Notes under the pieces: generated by a model
Database searches by the model: none
What the model was told of the DNA's origin: nothing
Seen by the model: the letters and a program-made list of their open reading frames with translations, nothing else
Source of the DNA: Acetoanaerobium sticklandii
Lineage (GTDB): Bacteria > Bacillota > Clostridia > Peptostreptococcales > Filifactoraceae
Assembly (NCBI RefSeq): GCF_000196455.1
Contig: NC_014614.1
Span: 2,278,001 to 2,342,000, forward strand
Length of the DNA: 64,000 nt
Direction of reading: 5' to 3'
Shown here: piece by piece, positions 33,273 to 41,292 of the stretch
Layout: every line of letters starts with the position of its first letter
How positions within the stretch are numbered: the stretch's first letter is position 1
Program-made: the position numbers and the translations under genes

Positions 33273-34138
33273 TAAATATTCACCTCTTTTTCTTTATTGA
33301 ATAATTTTTTTATAAATTTGAAATTAAGCTCTTTTCCTCCCATAAGCCCTCTAGGTCTGCTTATCATGATAGCAATAACAGCTAATCCATAAATCACAAG
33401 TCTCCACTGGTAGAAGTCTCTAAGTATCTCTGGAAGTGCAGTAAGAAGGATAGCTCCAATAACGCTTCCTGTAATACTTCCAAGTCCACCAAAAATCACT
33501 ATAATTGTAAGTTCTGTGGATTTAACCATTTGGAACATAAGCGGTTGTAGATATCCAAGGTAATGTGCTAGCATTCCTCCTGCAACTCCTGCATATAGTG
33601 CACTAATTCCCAGTGATGTCATTTTATATCTAAATACATCTATCCCAACTATCTGAGATGCAAGTTCTTCCTCTCTTATTGCTTTCATATTTCTACCATG
33701 TCTGGAATTTATTATAAATACCATTACTATAATTGCAACAACATCTATAATCATTACGTTCCAAAATGTTGTATATAATGGAATACCTGCCCATCCTCTA
33801 GAGCCACCGAAATACTGAATATTATCAAGTATAAGTCTAATAGCTTCTCCAAAACCAAGAGTTGCTATACAAAAATAATCTCCTTTTAGATTAAGCGTGA
33901 ATTTTCCTATTATTAAGCTTATAAGTGCTGCTGATAGGCCACCAACCAATAACGCAGGAATAAACGGAAGTCCAAGCTTGACAGTCATCATCGTAGTCAT
34001 ATACGCTCCTATAGCCATAAAGCCTGCATGTCCAAAAGAAAAAAGCCCTGTAAACCCTGTAAGAAGAGATAAACCTAGCACTGTTAAGAGATTTATTCCA
34101 GCCAGTATTAGTATCCCTTGCACATAATACATATCCAT
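33272..34138 (-). CDS. livM: Branched-chain amino acid ABC transporter permease LivM
   Basis: 288 residues with about eight membrane helices. SLLTGFTGLFSFGHAGFMAI near the start and the EEELASQIVGIDVFRYK cytoplasmic coupling region are characteristic. Forms the pore with LivH. 12 nt after livH. Confidence 0.95.
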   Translation of the reverse strand: MDMYYVQGILILAGINLLTVLGLSLLTGFTGLFSFGHAGFMAIGAYMTTMMTVKLGLPFIPALLVGGLSAALISLIIGKFTLNLKGDYFCIATLGFGEAIRLILDNIQYFGGSRGWAGIPLYTTFWNVMIIDVVAIIVMVFIINSRHGRNMKAIREEELASQIVGIDVFRYKMTSLGISALYAGVAGGMLAHYLGYLQPLMFQMVKSTELTIIVIFGGLGSITGSVIGAILLTALPEILRDFYQWRLVIYGLAVIAIMISRPRGLMGGKELNFKFIKKLFNKEKEVNI

Positions 34139-34150
34139 ATCTATCCCTCC

Positions 34151-35029
34151 TTATGCCTTATCCTCGTTAGATTTACCCATGATTCCAGTAGGTCTGATAA
34201 TTAAAACAGCAATAAGTAGTGCAAAAGCTATCAAATCTCTATATTGTGAGGATATATATCCCGATGTAAGCGTTTCGATAATTCCTAATAAAATAGAACC
34301 TATAACTGCGCCTTGCAAACTTCCTAGTCCTCCAAATACAGCTGCTATAAAAGATTTCATAGTTATTGCGCCAATCTGTGGATATACAGTATATTTCATA
34401 CCAAAAAGTACGCCTGCAATCCCTGCTAATATTCCTCCAAGTAAAAATATAGTAAATATTACTTTGTCAACATTTACTCCCATAAGAGTACTCCCTTTAG
34501 AGCTGTATGATGTCGCTCTAATAGCTAGTCCTATTTTAGTTTTCTCTATTATATATACTAATATACTCAAGCTTATAGCCGAGATGACAAACATAAGAAC
34601 ATCTAGCCTTCCTATTGTCAGTCCTCCAATTTGAATCGGAGTAGCAGAAAACACTGGTGGATAGGTTCTAAAAGTAGGCCCAATCGTCGCTACTACAATA
34701 TTTTCTAAAAATATAGATGCACCCATTGCTGATATTATAAAGTATAAAAACGGTGCATTTCTTTTTCGCAGTGGATTATAGGCTACTTTTTCGAGTACTA
34801 CTGCTAGCAATCCAGAGCCAAGCGCCGCAGTTAAAAATGCAACTGGAAAGCTGAAATTTAGTAAGGAAATACAAAAAAATCCTATGTATGAGCCTATCAT
34901 TATTACTCCGCCATGGGCAAAGTTAGAAAAGTTCATAATACTGTAAACCAGTGAATATCCAACTGCCATAAGTGCATAAACACTTCCAATGGATAAGCCG
35001 TTAATCATCTGCTGTATGAATCCAATCAT
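34151..35029 (-). CDS. livH: Branched-chain amino acid ABC transporter permease LivH
   Basis: 292 residues, about eight membrane helices. NGLSIGSVYALMAVGYSLVY at the start and AAVFGGLGSLQGAVIGSILL are diagnostic. It follows livJ after 177 nt holding a strong hairpin, an arrangement that usually gives more binding protein than permease. Confidence 0.95.
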   Translation of the reverse strand: MIGFIQQMINGLSIGSVYALMAVGYSLVYSIMNFSNFAHGGVIMIGSYIGFFCISLLNFSFPVAFLTAALGSGLLAVVLEKVAYNPLRKRNAPFLYFIISAMGASIFLENIVVATIGPTFRTYPPVFSATPIQIGGLTIGRLDVLMFVISAISLSILVYIIEKTKIGLAIRATSYSSKGSTLMGVNVDKVIFTIFLLGGILAGIAGVLFGMKYTVYPQIGAITMKSFIAAVFGGLGSLQGAVIGSILLGIIETLTSGYISSQYRDLIAFALLIAVLIIRPTGIMGKSNEDKA

Positions 35030-35080
35030 CGAATTAACCCCTTTCGTACCTCATATTAGGCAACTCTTATAGATTAAATA

Positions 35081-35115
35081 GCAAAGTCTTCTTTAATATG
35101 TAAAGAAGACTTTGC
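35081..35115 (-). terminator. Intercistronic hairpin between livJ and livH
   Basis: A perfect 15-bp stem of GCAAAGTCTTCTTTA with its complement and a 5-nt loop, without a strong U-tract. Probably a partial terminator or an mRNA stabiliser behind the abundant binding protein gene. Confidence 0.6.
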
Positions 35116-35206
35116 CATTATTTTAGTTAAAACAAGCTTCCCCTAGCTTAACAGTAAGTTTTATATTACTTATAAGTGGGACTCTTATTTAATAATCTAG
35201 AGCACT

Positions 35207-36382
35207 TTATTCAGCCGCATATTTTTCTTGGAATTCATAGTTTCCGCCAGTAATCTTAATTATTGCAGCTTCTTTACCTTCAGGGTTATGAGTTTCTGGA
35301 CTTATATTAATGTTACCAGTGATACCTTCAACTTTTGCAGTTGATAAAGCTTTTGCTATAGCATCTGAATCTGTTGAATTAGCATCTTTTACTGCTTGCT
35401 CAAATAGTTTGAATGCATCATGTACTAAATAACCATTAAGCTCAAGATTTTTATTGTATTTAGCTTTGTATTGTTCTTGGAAAGGTTTTACATCTGGATC
35501 ATTAAAATCAAGATGGTTTACTACGAAGCTTCCTTCTATAGCATCGCTAGCCATTTCTATAAGCTGATCTGAAGGCCAGCCATCTCCACCCATTAATACT
35601 GATGTAATTCCTAGTTCTCTAGCTTGATTTGCACTAAGAGCAACTTCTTTATAATAATAAGGCATGAAAATCACTTCTGGCTGAGCTTCTTTGATTTTAC
35701 TAAGCTGCGCTCTAAAATCAACGTCTCCAGCTTTAAATCCTTCTTTAGCTACTATAGTTCCACCTTTTTCTGTAAACGTTTTCTCGAAGAATTCAGTAAG
35801 TCCTTGAGAATAGTCACTTGTTACATCGTATAGTATAGCTGCTTTAGTAAAGCTTAATTTATCGGCTGCATATCCAGCTGCTACTGCCCCTTGATATGGG
35901 TCGATAAAGCAAACTCTAAAATTGTATGGTTTTACGCTTCCGTCATCATTAACTGTAACTTTTGGATTTGTTGCAACTGTAGCTATATTTGCTACTTTCA
36001 TTTGCTCTAATACTCCTGAAATTGATATAGCTTGTCCACTAGCATTAGGTCCAAGTATTGCAACAACTTTGTCTTGAGAGGTAAGTCTCTTAACAGCGTT
36101 AACTGCTTCAGTAGCATCTCCCCTAGTATCATAACCTATAACTTCAATTTGCTTCCCAAGTATTCCACCTGCTGCATTTGCATCTTCAACTACCATTTTT
36201 AAGGTATCGAATTCACAAGTTCCCCATACAGCCTGATCTCCAGTAAGAGAACCTATCCAACCAATCTTAATTGTATCACTTTCAGCTGCATCTCCTCCTG
36301 CAGATGGCTGGCTAGAGCACCCTGCAAACAACATAGTGCTTAATACAAAAATTAGAAGTAGATATGTAGTAATCTTCTTCAT
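35207..36382 (-). CDS. livJ: Branched-chain amino acid binding lipoprotein LivJ
   Basis: Extracellular substrate-binding protein of 391 residues. Signal peptide with lipobox LFAGC (Cys22), then a type I periplasmic-binding fold (IKIGWIGSLTGDQAVWGTCE, AILGPNASGQAIS, IFMPYYYKEVALSANQAREL). The family binds Leu/Ile/Val or other amino acids, and the exact ligand cannot be told. First gene of the liv operon, with its own promoter and a palindrome in the promoter spacer. In a Stickland fermenter such amino acids are fuel, which may explain its place in a highly expressed region. Confidence 0.93.
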   Translation of the reverse strand: MKKITTYLLLIFVLSTMLFAGCSSQPSAGGDAAESDTIKIGWIGSLTGDQAVWGTCEFDTLKMVVEDANAAGGILGKQIEVIGYDTRGDATEAVNAVKRLTSQDKVVAILGPNASGQAISISGVLEQMKVANIATVATNPKVTVNDDGSVKPYNFRVCFIDPYQGAVAAGYAADKLSFTKAAILYDVTSDYSQGLTEFFEKTFTEKGGTIVAKEGFKAGDVDFRAQLSKIKEAQPEVIFMPYYYKEVALSANQARELGITSVLMGGDGWPSDQLIEMASDAIEGSFVVNHLDFNDPDVKPFQEQYKAKYNKNLELNGYLVHDAFKLFEQAVKDANSTDSDAIAKALSTAKVEGITGNINISPETHNPEGKEAAIIKITGGNYEFQEKYAAE

Positions 36383-36422
36383 GACTTACAACCTCCCTTT
36401 GATTCATATTTTTATTTCGTTT

Positions 36423-36451
36423 AGTATACCACACTAGTAGTGTGTACTCAA
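36423..36451 (-). promoter_or_regulatory. livJ promoter with palindrome in the spacer
   Basis: TTGAGT (36451-36446), 17-bp spacer, TATACT (36428-36423) with TG one base upstream (extended -10). The spacer holds the inverted repeat CACACT-AGT-AGTGTG (36430-36444), a possible operator. Confidence 0.65.
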
Positions 36452-36615
36452 TATCTGATTTTTCTAAATATTTAATAAATTTTTTTATACGGAAATTTAT
36501 TTTTTTATATATCATTAAGTAAAAAATTAAATGAAATTATTTTTTTATAAGCTATTGTTATTTAAATTGTTTTTTTAGCTTTGCTAGCAAAACCTAAAAA
36601 AACAAAAAATAAAAA

Positions 36616-36644
36616 ACGAGCTTTTGCATAATGCAAAAGCTCGT
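36616..36644 (-). terminator. tufA terminator
   Basis: ACGAGCTTTTGCAT and its complement form a 14-bp inverted repeat, followed on the minus strand by TTTTTTATTTTTTG. Confidence 0.9.
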
Positions 36645-36663
36645 ATATAAGTCAGGGCTTTAA

Positions 36664-37857
36664 TTACTCTACGATTGTAGCAACAACACCAGCGCCTACA
36701 GTTCTTCCGCCTTCTCTGATAGCAAAACGAAGTCCCTCTTCCATAGCGATTGGAGTGATAAGCTCAACTGAAATAGTGATGTTATCTCCAGGCATAACCA
36801 TTTCTACGCCATCTGGAAGTGTGATGTCACCAGTTACGTCAGTTGTTCTGAAGTAAAACTGTGGTCTATATCCTTTAAAGAATGGAGTATGTCTTCCACC
36901 CTCTTCTTTTTTAAGTACGTAGATTTCTGCAGTGAACTTCGTTCTTGGTTTGATTGTTCCTGATTTAGCTAGAACTTGTCCTCTTTCGATATCATCTCTA
37001 GTTACACCTCTAAGAAGTGCTCCTATGTTATCTCCAGCTTGCGCTTGATCTAGTAACTTTCTGAACATCTCTACTCCAGTTACTACTACTTTTCTTGCTT
37101 CTTCTGTAAGTCCAACGATTTCTACCTCGTCTTGAACTTTTAGAATTCCTCTTTCTACTCTTCCTGTTGCAACTGTTCCTCTACCAGTGATTGAGAATAC
37201 GTCCTCTACTGGCATTAGGAAAGGCTTGTCGATATCTCTTTCTGGCTCTGGAATGTAGCTATCGATTTGCTCGAATAACTCAACGATTTTGTCTCCCCAC
37301 TCAGATGCTGGATCTTCTAATGCTTTTAGTGCTGATCCTCTGATAATTGGAGTGTCATCTCCTGGGAATTCGTACTCGTTTAGTAGGTCTCTTACTTCCA
37401 TTTCTACTAGCTCAAGTAGCTCTTCGTCATCTACCATGTCACATTTGTTTAGGAATACTACGATGTATGGTACCCCTACCTGTCTTGATAGTAGGATATG
37501 CTCTCTTGTTTGTGGCATTGGTCCATCTGCTGCTGAACATACTAGGATAGCTCCGTCCATCTGTGCTGCTCCTGTGATCATGTTCTTAACGTAGTCAGCA
37601 TGGCCTGGGCAGTCAACGTGTGCGTAGTGTCTGTTTGGAGTCTCATACTCAACGTGTGCTGTTGAGATTGTGATTCCTCTTTCTCTTTCCTCTGGTGCCT
37701 TATCTATGTTTTCGAAATCTACTGCTGCTCCGAATCCGTATCTTGCATGTAATGTCTTTGTGATTGCTGCTGTTAATGTTGTTTTTCCGTGGTCTACGTG
37801 TCCTATTGTTCCAATATTAACGTGTGGCTTGGTTCTTTCAAATTTAGCTTTTGCCAT
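36664..37857 (-). CDS. tufA: Elongation factor Tu, copy A
   Basis: 397 residues; delivers aminoacyl-tRNA to the ribosome. GTPase motifs GHVDHGKT, DCPGHADY and NKCDMVDD are intact, as are domains II and III. The start is the ATG at 37857 after AAGGAGG; an upstream in-frame ATG would add 17 unrelated residues. Last gene of the str operon after fusA. Its nucleotide sequence reads identical to the copy at 52331-53524. Confidence 0.99.
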   Translation of the reverse strand: MAKAKFERTKPHVNIGTIGHVDHGKTTLTAAITKTLHARYGFGAAVDFENIDKAPEERERGITISTAHVEYETPNRHYAHVDCPGHADYVKNMITGAAQMDGAILVCSAADGPMPQTREHILLSRQVGVPYIVVFLNKCDMVDDEELLELVEMEVRDLLNEYEFPGDDTPIIRGSALKALEDPASEWGDKIVELFEQIDSYIPEPERDIDKPFLMPVEDVFSITGRGTVATGRVERGILKVQDEVEIVGLTEEARKVVVTGVEMFRKLLDQAQAGDNIGALLRGVTRDDIERGQVLAKSGTIKPRTKFTAEIYVLKKEEGGRHTPFFKGYRPQFYFRTTDVTGDITLPDGVEMVMPGDNITISVELITPIAMEEGLRFAIREGGRTVGAGVVATIVE

Positions 37858-37897
37858 TTTAAAAATCCTCCTTTTAAGTGAATGTATACTTGATATT

Positions 37898-37919
37898 AGG
37901 AAAGCCAAAAGGCCTTCCT
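37898..37919 (-). promoter_or_regulatory. Hairpin in the fusA-tufA gap
   Basis: AGGAAGGCC and GGCTTTCCT pair around TTTT (one mismatch). It sits 40 nt before tufA; no U-tract follows. Possibly a processing or stabilising element. Confidence 0.4.
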
Positions 37920-37958
37920 ATATTTATATTTTATACTAAAAATTCAAATAGTATCTTA

Positions 37959-40031
37959 CTATTTTCCTTCTTCCATTATCTTTTTAGCAATAGAAGCTGG
38001 AACTTCTTCATAGTGGTCAAATATCATTGTGTAAGTTGCTCTACCTTGAGTCATAGAACGAAGAGTTGTAGAATAACCAAACATTTCTGAAAGTGGAACC
38101 ATAGCGTTGATAGCTTGTGCTCCTCCTTGTCTAGCTTCCATTCCTTCGATTCTACCTCTACGAGAGTTAAGGTCTCCCATAACATCTCCCATGTAGTCTT
38201 CTGGAGTAACAACTTCAACTTTGAAGTATGGCTCAAGAATTATAGCGTTAGCTTTTCTCATACCATCTTTAAATGCCATAGAAGCAGCCATCTTAAACGC
38301 CATCTCTGATGAGTCAACCTCATGATAAGAACCATCATAAAGCTCAACTTTTACGTCTACAACTGGATATCCAGCAAGAATACCAGCAGCCATAGCGCTT
38401 TGAAGTCCTGCATCAACTGGTCCGATGTATTCTCTAGGAACAGATCCACCAACTGTAGAGTTTACAAACTGGTATCCAGCTCCTGGCTCTTGAGGGAACA
38501 TTCTAATTTTAACATGACCGTACTGACCACGTCCACCAGACTGTTTAGCATATTTGTGTTCAATATCAACAGGGTTCTTAATTGTTTCACGATAAGCAAC
38601 CTGAGGTGCTCCAACATTAGCTTCTACTTTGAATTCTCTAAGCAGACGGTCAACGATGATTTCAAGGTGAAGCTCACCCATACCACCGATAATAGTCTGT
38701 CCAGTTTCTTCATCAGTACGAACTCTAAATGTAGGATCCTCTTCTGAAAGTCTTTGAAGTGCCACACCCATTTTTTCCTGAGCAGCTTTTGATTTTGGCT
38801 CAATAGCTACGTGGATAACTGGTTCTGGGAATTCCATAGACTCAAGAATAATTGGGTGGTCTGGATCACAAAGAGTATCACCAGTTGTAGTGTCCTTAAG
38901 ACCTACAGCAGATGCGATATCTCCAGCATATACTTCAGAGATTTCTTCTCTTGTGTTAGCATGCATCTGAAGGATACGTCCAATTCTTTCTTTTTTATTC
39001 TTAGTAGAGTTGATTACATAAGAACCAGATTTAAGTACTCCTGAATAAACTCTAAAGAAAGCAAGCTTTCCAACAAATGGGTCAGCCATGATTTTAAATG
39101 CAAGAGCTGCAAAAGGTTCTTCATCTGAAGAGTGTCTTTCTGCTTCTTCTCCATCTAGAAGTAATCCTTTAATAGCTGGAATATCAAGTGGAGATGGCAT
39201 ATAATCAATAACTGCATCTAGAACTAGCTGAACACCTTTATTTCTGTAAGCTGTTCCACAGAATACTGGATTAACTTCACAAGCAATTACACCTTTTCTA
39301 AGTGCAACCTTAAGCTCTTCTACAGAGATTTCTTCTCCTTCAAGGAACTTCATTGTTAAGTCTTCATCTAACTCAGCTATAGTTTCTACCATTTTTTCTC
39401 TGTATTCTTCTGCTAGAGCTTTCATATCTTCTGGGATTTCAACTATGTCAACTTCTTGACCTTTGTCATCCTTATACATATAAGCCTTCATAATCATAAG
39501 GTCGATTATTCCAGTAAATGTATCTTCAGCTCCTATAGGAAGATGTAGAGCTACTGCATTAGCTCCTAATCTATCTTTCATCATTTGAACAACTCTTAAA
39601 AAGTCTGCTCCTATGATATCCATTTTATTAACGAACGCAATTCTTGGAACGTTATAGTTATTTGCTTGTCTCCAAACATTCTCAGATTGTGGCTCAACTC
39701 CGCCTTTCGCACAAAATACAGCTACAGCTCCATCTAGAACTCTAAGAGATCTTTCAACCTCAACTGTAAAATCTACGTGGCCCGGAGTATCTATAATGTT
39801 AATTCTATGATCTTTCCACTCAGCAGTTGTAGCAGCAGAAGTAATTGTTATACCTCTTTCTTTTTCCTGCTCCATCCAGTCCATTTGAGAAGCTCCTTCG
39901 TGAGTCTCTCCAATTTTATGGGTTTTTCCTGTGTAGAATAGAATTCTCTCTGTCGTGGTAGTCTTACCCGCATCTATGTGGGCCATGATACCAATATTTC
40001 TAGTTCTTTCTAAAGGGAACTTTCTTGACAC
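37959..40031 (-). CDS. fusA: Elongation factor G
   Basis: 690 residues; GTPase that drives translocation and ribosome recycling. AHIDAGKTTTTERIL (P-loop), DTPGHVDFTVE and NKMD are present, followed by domains II to V. GTG start after GGAG. Between rpsG and tufA in the str operon. No second fusA-like gene is in the window. Confidence 0.99.
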   Translation of the reverse strand: MSRKFPLERTRNIGIMAHIDAGKTTTTERILFYTGKTHKIGETHEGASQMDWMEQEKERGITITSAATTAEWKDHRINIIDTPGHVDFTVEVERSLRVLDGAVAVFCAKGGVEPQSENVWRQANNYNVPRIAFVNKMDIIGADFLRVVQMMKDRLGANAVALHLPIGAEDTFTGIIDLMIMKAYMYKDDKGQEVDIVEIPEDMKALAEEYREKMVETIAELDEDLTMKFLEGEEISVEELKVALRKGVIACEVNPVFCGTAYRNKGVQLVLDAVIDYMPSPLDIPAIKGLLLDGEEAERHSSDEEPFAALAFKIMADPFVGKLAFFRVYSGVLKSGSYVINSTKNKKERIGRILQMHANTREEISEVYAGDIASAVGLKDTTTGDTLCDPDHPIILESMEFPEPVIHVAIEPKSKAAQEKMGVALQRLSEEDPTFRVRTDEETGQTIIGGMGELHLEIIVDRLLREFKVEANVGAPQVAYRETIKNPVDIEHKYAKQSGGRGQYGHVKIRMFPQEPGAGYQFVNSTVGGSVPREYIGPVDAGLQSAMAAGILAGYPVVDVKVELYDGSYHEVDSSEMAFKMAASMAFKDGMRKANAIILEPYFKVEVVTPEDYMGDVMGDLNSRRGRIEGMEARQGGAQAINAMVPLSEMFGYSTTLRSMTQGRATYTMIFDHYEEVPASIAKKIMEEGK

Positions 40032-40066
40032 GTATTACACTCCTTTCTGGCAAAACGAATACTATT

Positions 40067-40537
40067 TTACCAACGATAGTGAGCAAATGCTCTATTTGCG
40101 TCTGCCATTTTGTGGGTGTCTTCTTTCTTCTTAACTGAAGCCCCTGTACCGTTAGCTGCATCCATAATTTCTTTTGCTAGCTTATCAGTCATACCTTTTT
40201 CGCCTCTAAGTCTAGTGTATTTCACTAACCATCTAAGTCCTAGAGTTTCTCTTCTATCAGGTCTAACTTCTATTGGCACCTGGTAGTTAGCTCCACCAAC
40301 TCTTCTAGCTTTTACTTCAAGTACTGGCATGATATTATTCATAGCTTTGTCAAAAACCTCTAATGGATCTTCACCAGTCTTTTCTTTTATAATATCAAAC
40401 GCACCATATACAATCTTTTGTGATGTACCTTTTTTTCCATCTAGCATAACTTTATTTATTAATTTTGTCACAACCTTGCTTGCGTACATAGGGTCTGGCA
40501 AAATTTCTCTCTTTGGAACATTACCTTTTCTTGGCAC
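40067..40537 (-). CDS. rpsG: 30S ribosomal protein S7
   Basis: 156 residues; PRKGNVPKREILPDPMYASK start, RVGGANYQVPIEVRPDRRET middle. Nucleates the small-subunit head. GTG start after GGAGGG. The 113-nt gap to rpsL holds two small hairpins (around 40549-40566 and 40580-40604), a possible autoregulatory region since S7 controls the str operon in E. coli. Confidence 0.98.
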   Translation of the reverse strand: MPRKGNVPKREILPDPMYASKVVTKLINKVMLDGKKGTSQKIVYGAFDIIKEKTGEDPLEVFDKAMNNIMPVLEVKARRVGGANYQVPIEVRPDRRETLGLRWLVKYTRLRGEKGMTDKLAKEIMDAANGTGASVKKKEDTHKMADANRAFAHYRW

Positions 40538-40650
40538 TATACTTCCCTCCTTAATAATCTAATTTATTAGATCATCGGTACTCGACATAAGCTGTTTCTA
40601 TGTCGCGGGCGCCTGTTATATATATAATAAACGCACCGAACAATACTCAA

Positions 40651-41073
40651 CTATTTCTTAGCAGCTTTTGGTTTCTTTGCACCGTACTTTGATCTTGCTT
40701 GCATTCTCTTGTCTACTCCTGATGTATCTAGCGTTCCTCTCACAATGTGATAACGAACTCCTGGTAAGTCTTTAACTCTTCCTCCTCTGATTAGAACAAC
40801 ACTATGCTCTTGCAGATTGTGTCCTTCTCCTGGGATATAAGCTGAAACTTCCATTTGATTTGTCAGTCTAACTCTGGCAACTTTTCTTAACGCTGAGTTA
40901 GGTTTTTTAGGAGTAACAGTCTTTACTGACGTACAAACTCCTCTTTTTTGTGGAGCAGATATCTCTGTTCCTTTTTTTCTAAGAGAGTTAAATCCTCTTT
41001 GAAGAGCTGGAGCTGTAGATTTTTTTTCTACTTCTTCTCTTCCCTTACGAATTAACTGACTAATGGTTGGCAT
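40651..41073 (-). CDS. rpsL: 30S ribosomal protein S12
   Basis: 140 residues; decoding-centre protein. PKKPNSALRKVARVRLTN and the GGRVKDLPGVRYH loop keep the lysines at the positions where streptomycin resistance arises, so it reads as streptomycin sensitive. First gene of the str operon with its own promoter. The L7Ae-like gene often found between rpoC and rpsL in Firmicutes is absent. Confidence 0.99.
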   Translation of the reverse strand: MPTISQLIRKGREEVEKKSTAPALQRGFNSLRKKGTEISAPQKRGVCTSVKTVTPKKPNSALRKVARVRLTNQMEVSAYIPGEGHNLQEHSVVLIRGGRVKDLPGVRYHIVRGTLDTSGVDKRMQARSKYGAKKPKAAKK

Positions 41074-41202
41074 TCGCGCACCTCCTTTTAAATTATTTGT
41101 TTTTTTGCACAGCCAACTGCTTTGAGTATTGCTACCGTCGCTAAAGAATTCATATGTAAATTCAAAAGCCTCTAATAGCTTGGTTTTAAAAAATCATTTG
41201 AC

Positions 41203-41254
41203 CAGTGTAATGAAATTAGCAGTCCCCTTAAGGAGTCTGCTAATTTACACACTG
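41203..41254 (-). promoter_or_regulatory. Large hairpin at the start of the str leader
   Basis: Inner arms AAATTAGCAG and CTGCTAATTT (41213-41222, 41237-41246) and outer arms CAGTGT and ACACTG form one long hairpin. It begins within a few bases of the predicted transcription start and is also downstream of rpoC. A run of six U lies about ten nt beyond it, so it may be the weak rpoC terminator, an attenuator or a 5' stabiliser. Confidence 0.55.
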
Positions 41255-41258
41255 TTAT

Positions 41259-41287
41259 ATTTTACCACCAGGTTTGGTAGTAGTCAA
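41259..41287 (-). promoter_or_regulatory. Promoter of the str operon
   Basis: TTGACT (41287-41282), 17-bp spacer, TAAAAT (41264-41259) on the minus strand, just after the rpoC stop. Confidence 0.7.
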
Positions 41288-41292
41288 CATAT

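Larger units (their letters stand above)
36612..37861. repeat. tuf direct repeat, copy A
   Basis: 1250 bp that read identical to 52279-53528: the whole tuf coding region, the terminator and four bases before the start codon. Identity stops abruptly at both ends. Confidence 0.9.

Noticed and set aside
38322..38747. Plus-strand open frame of 141 codons
   Set aside because: Antisense to fusA; no independent signals.
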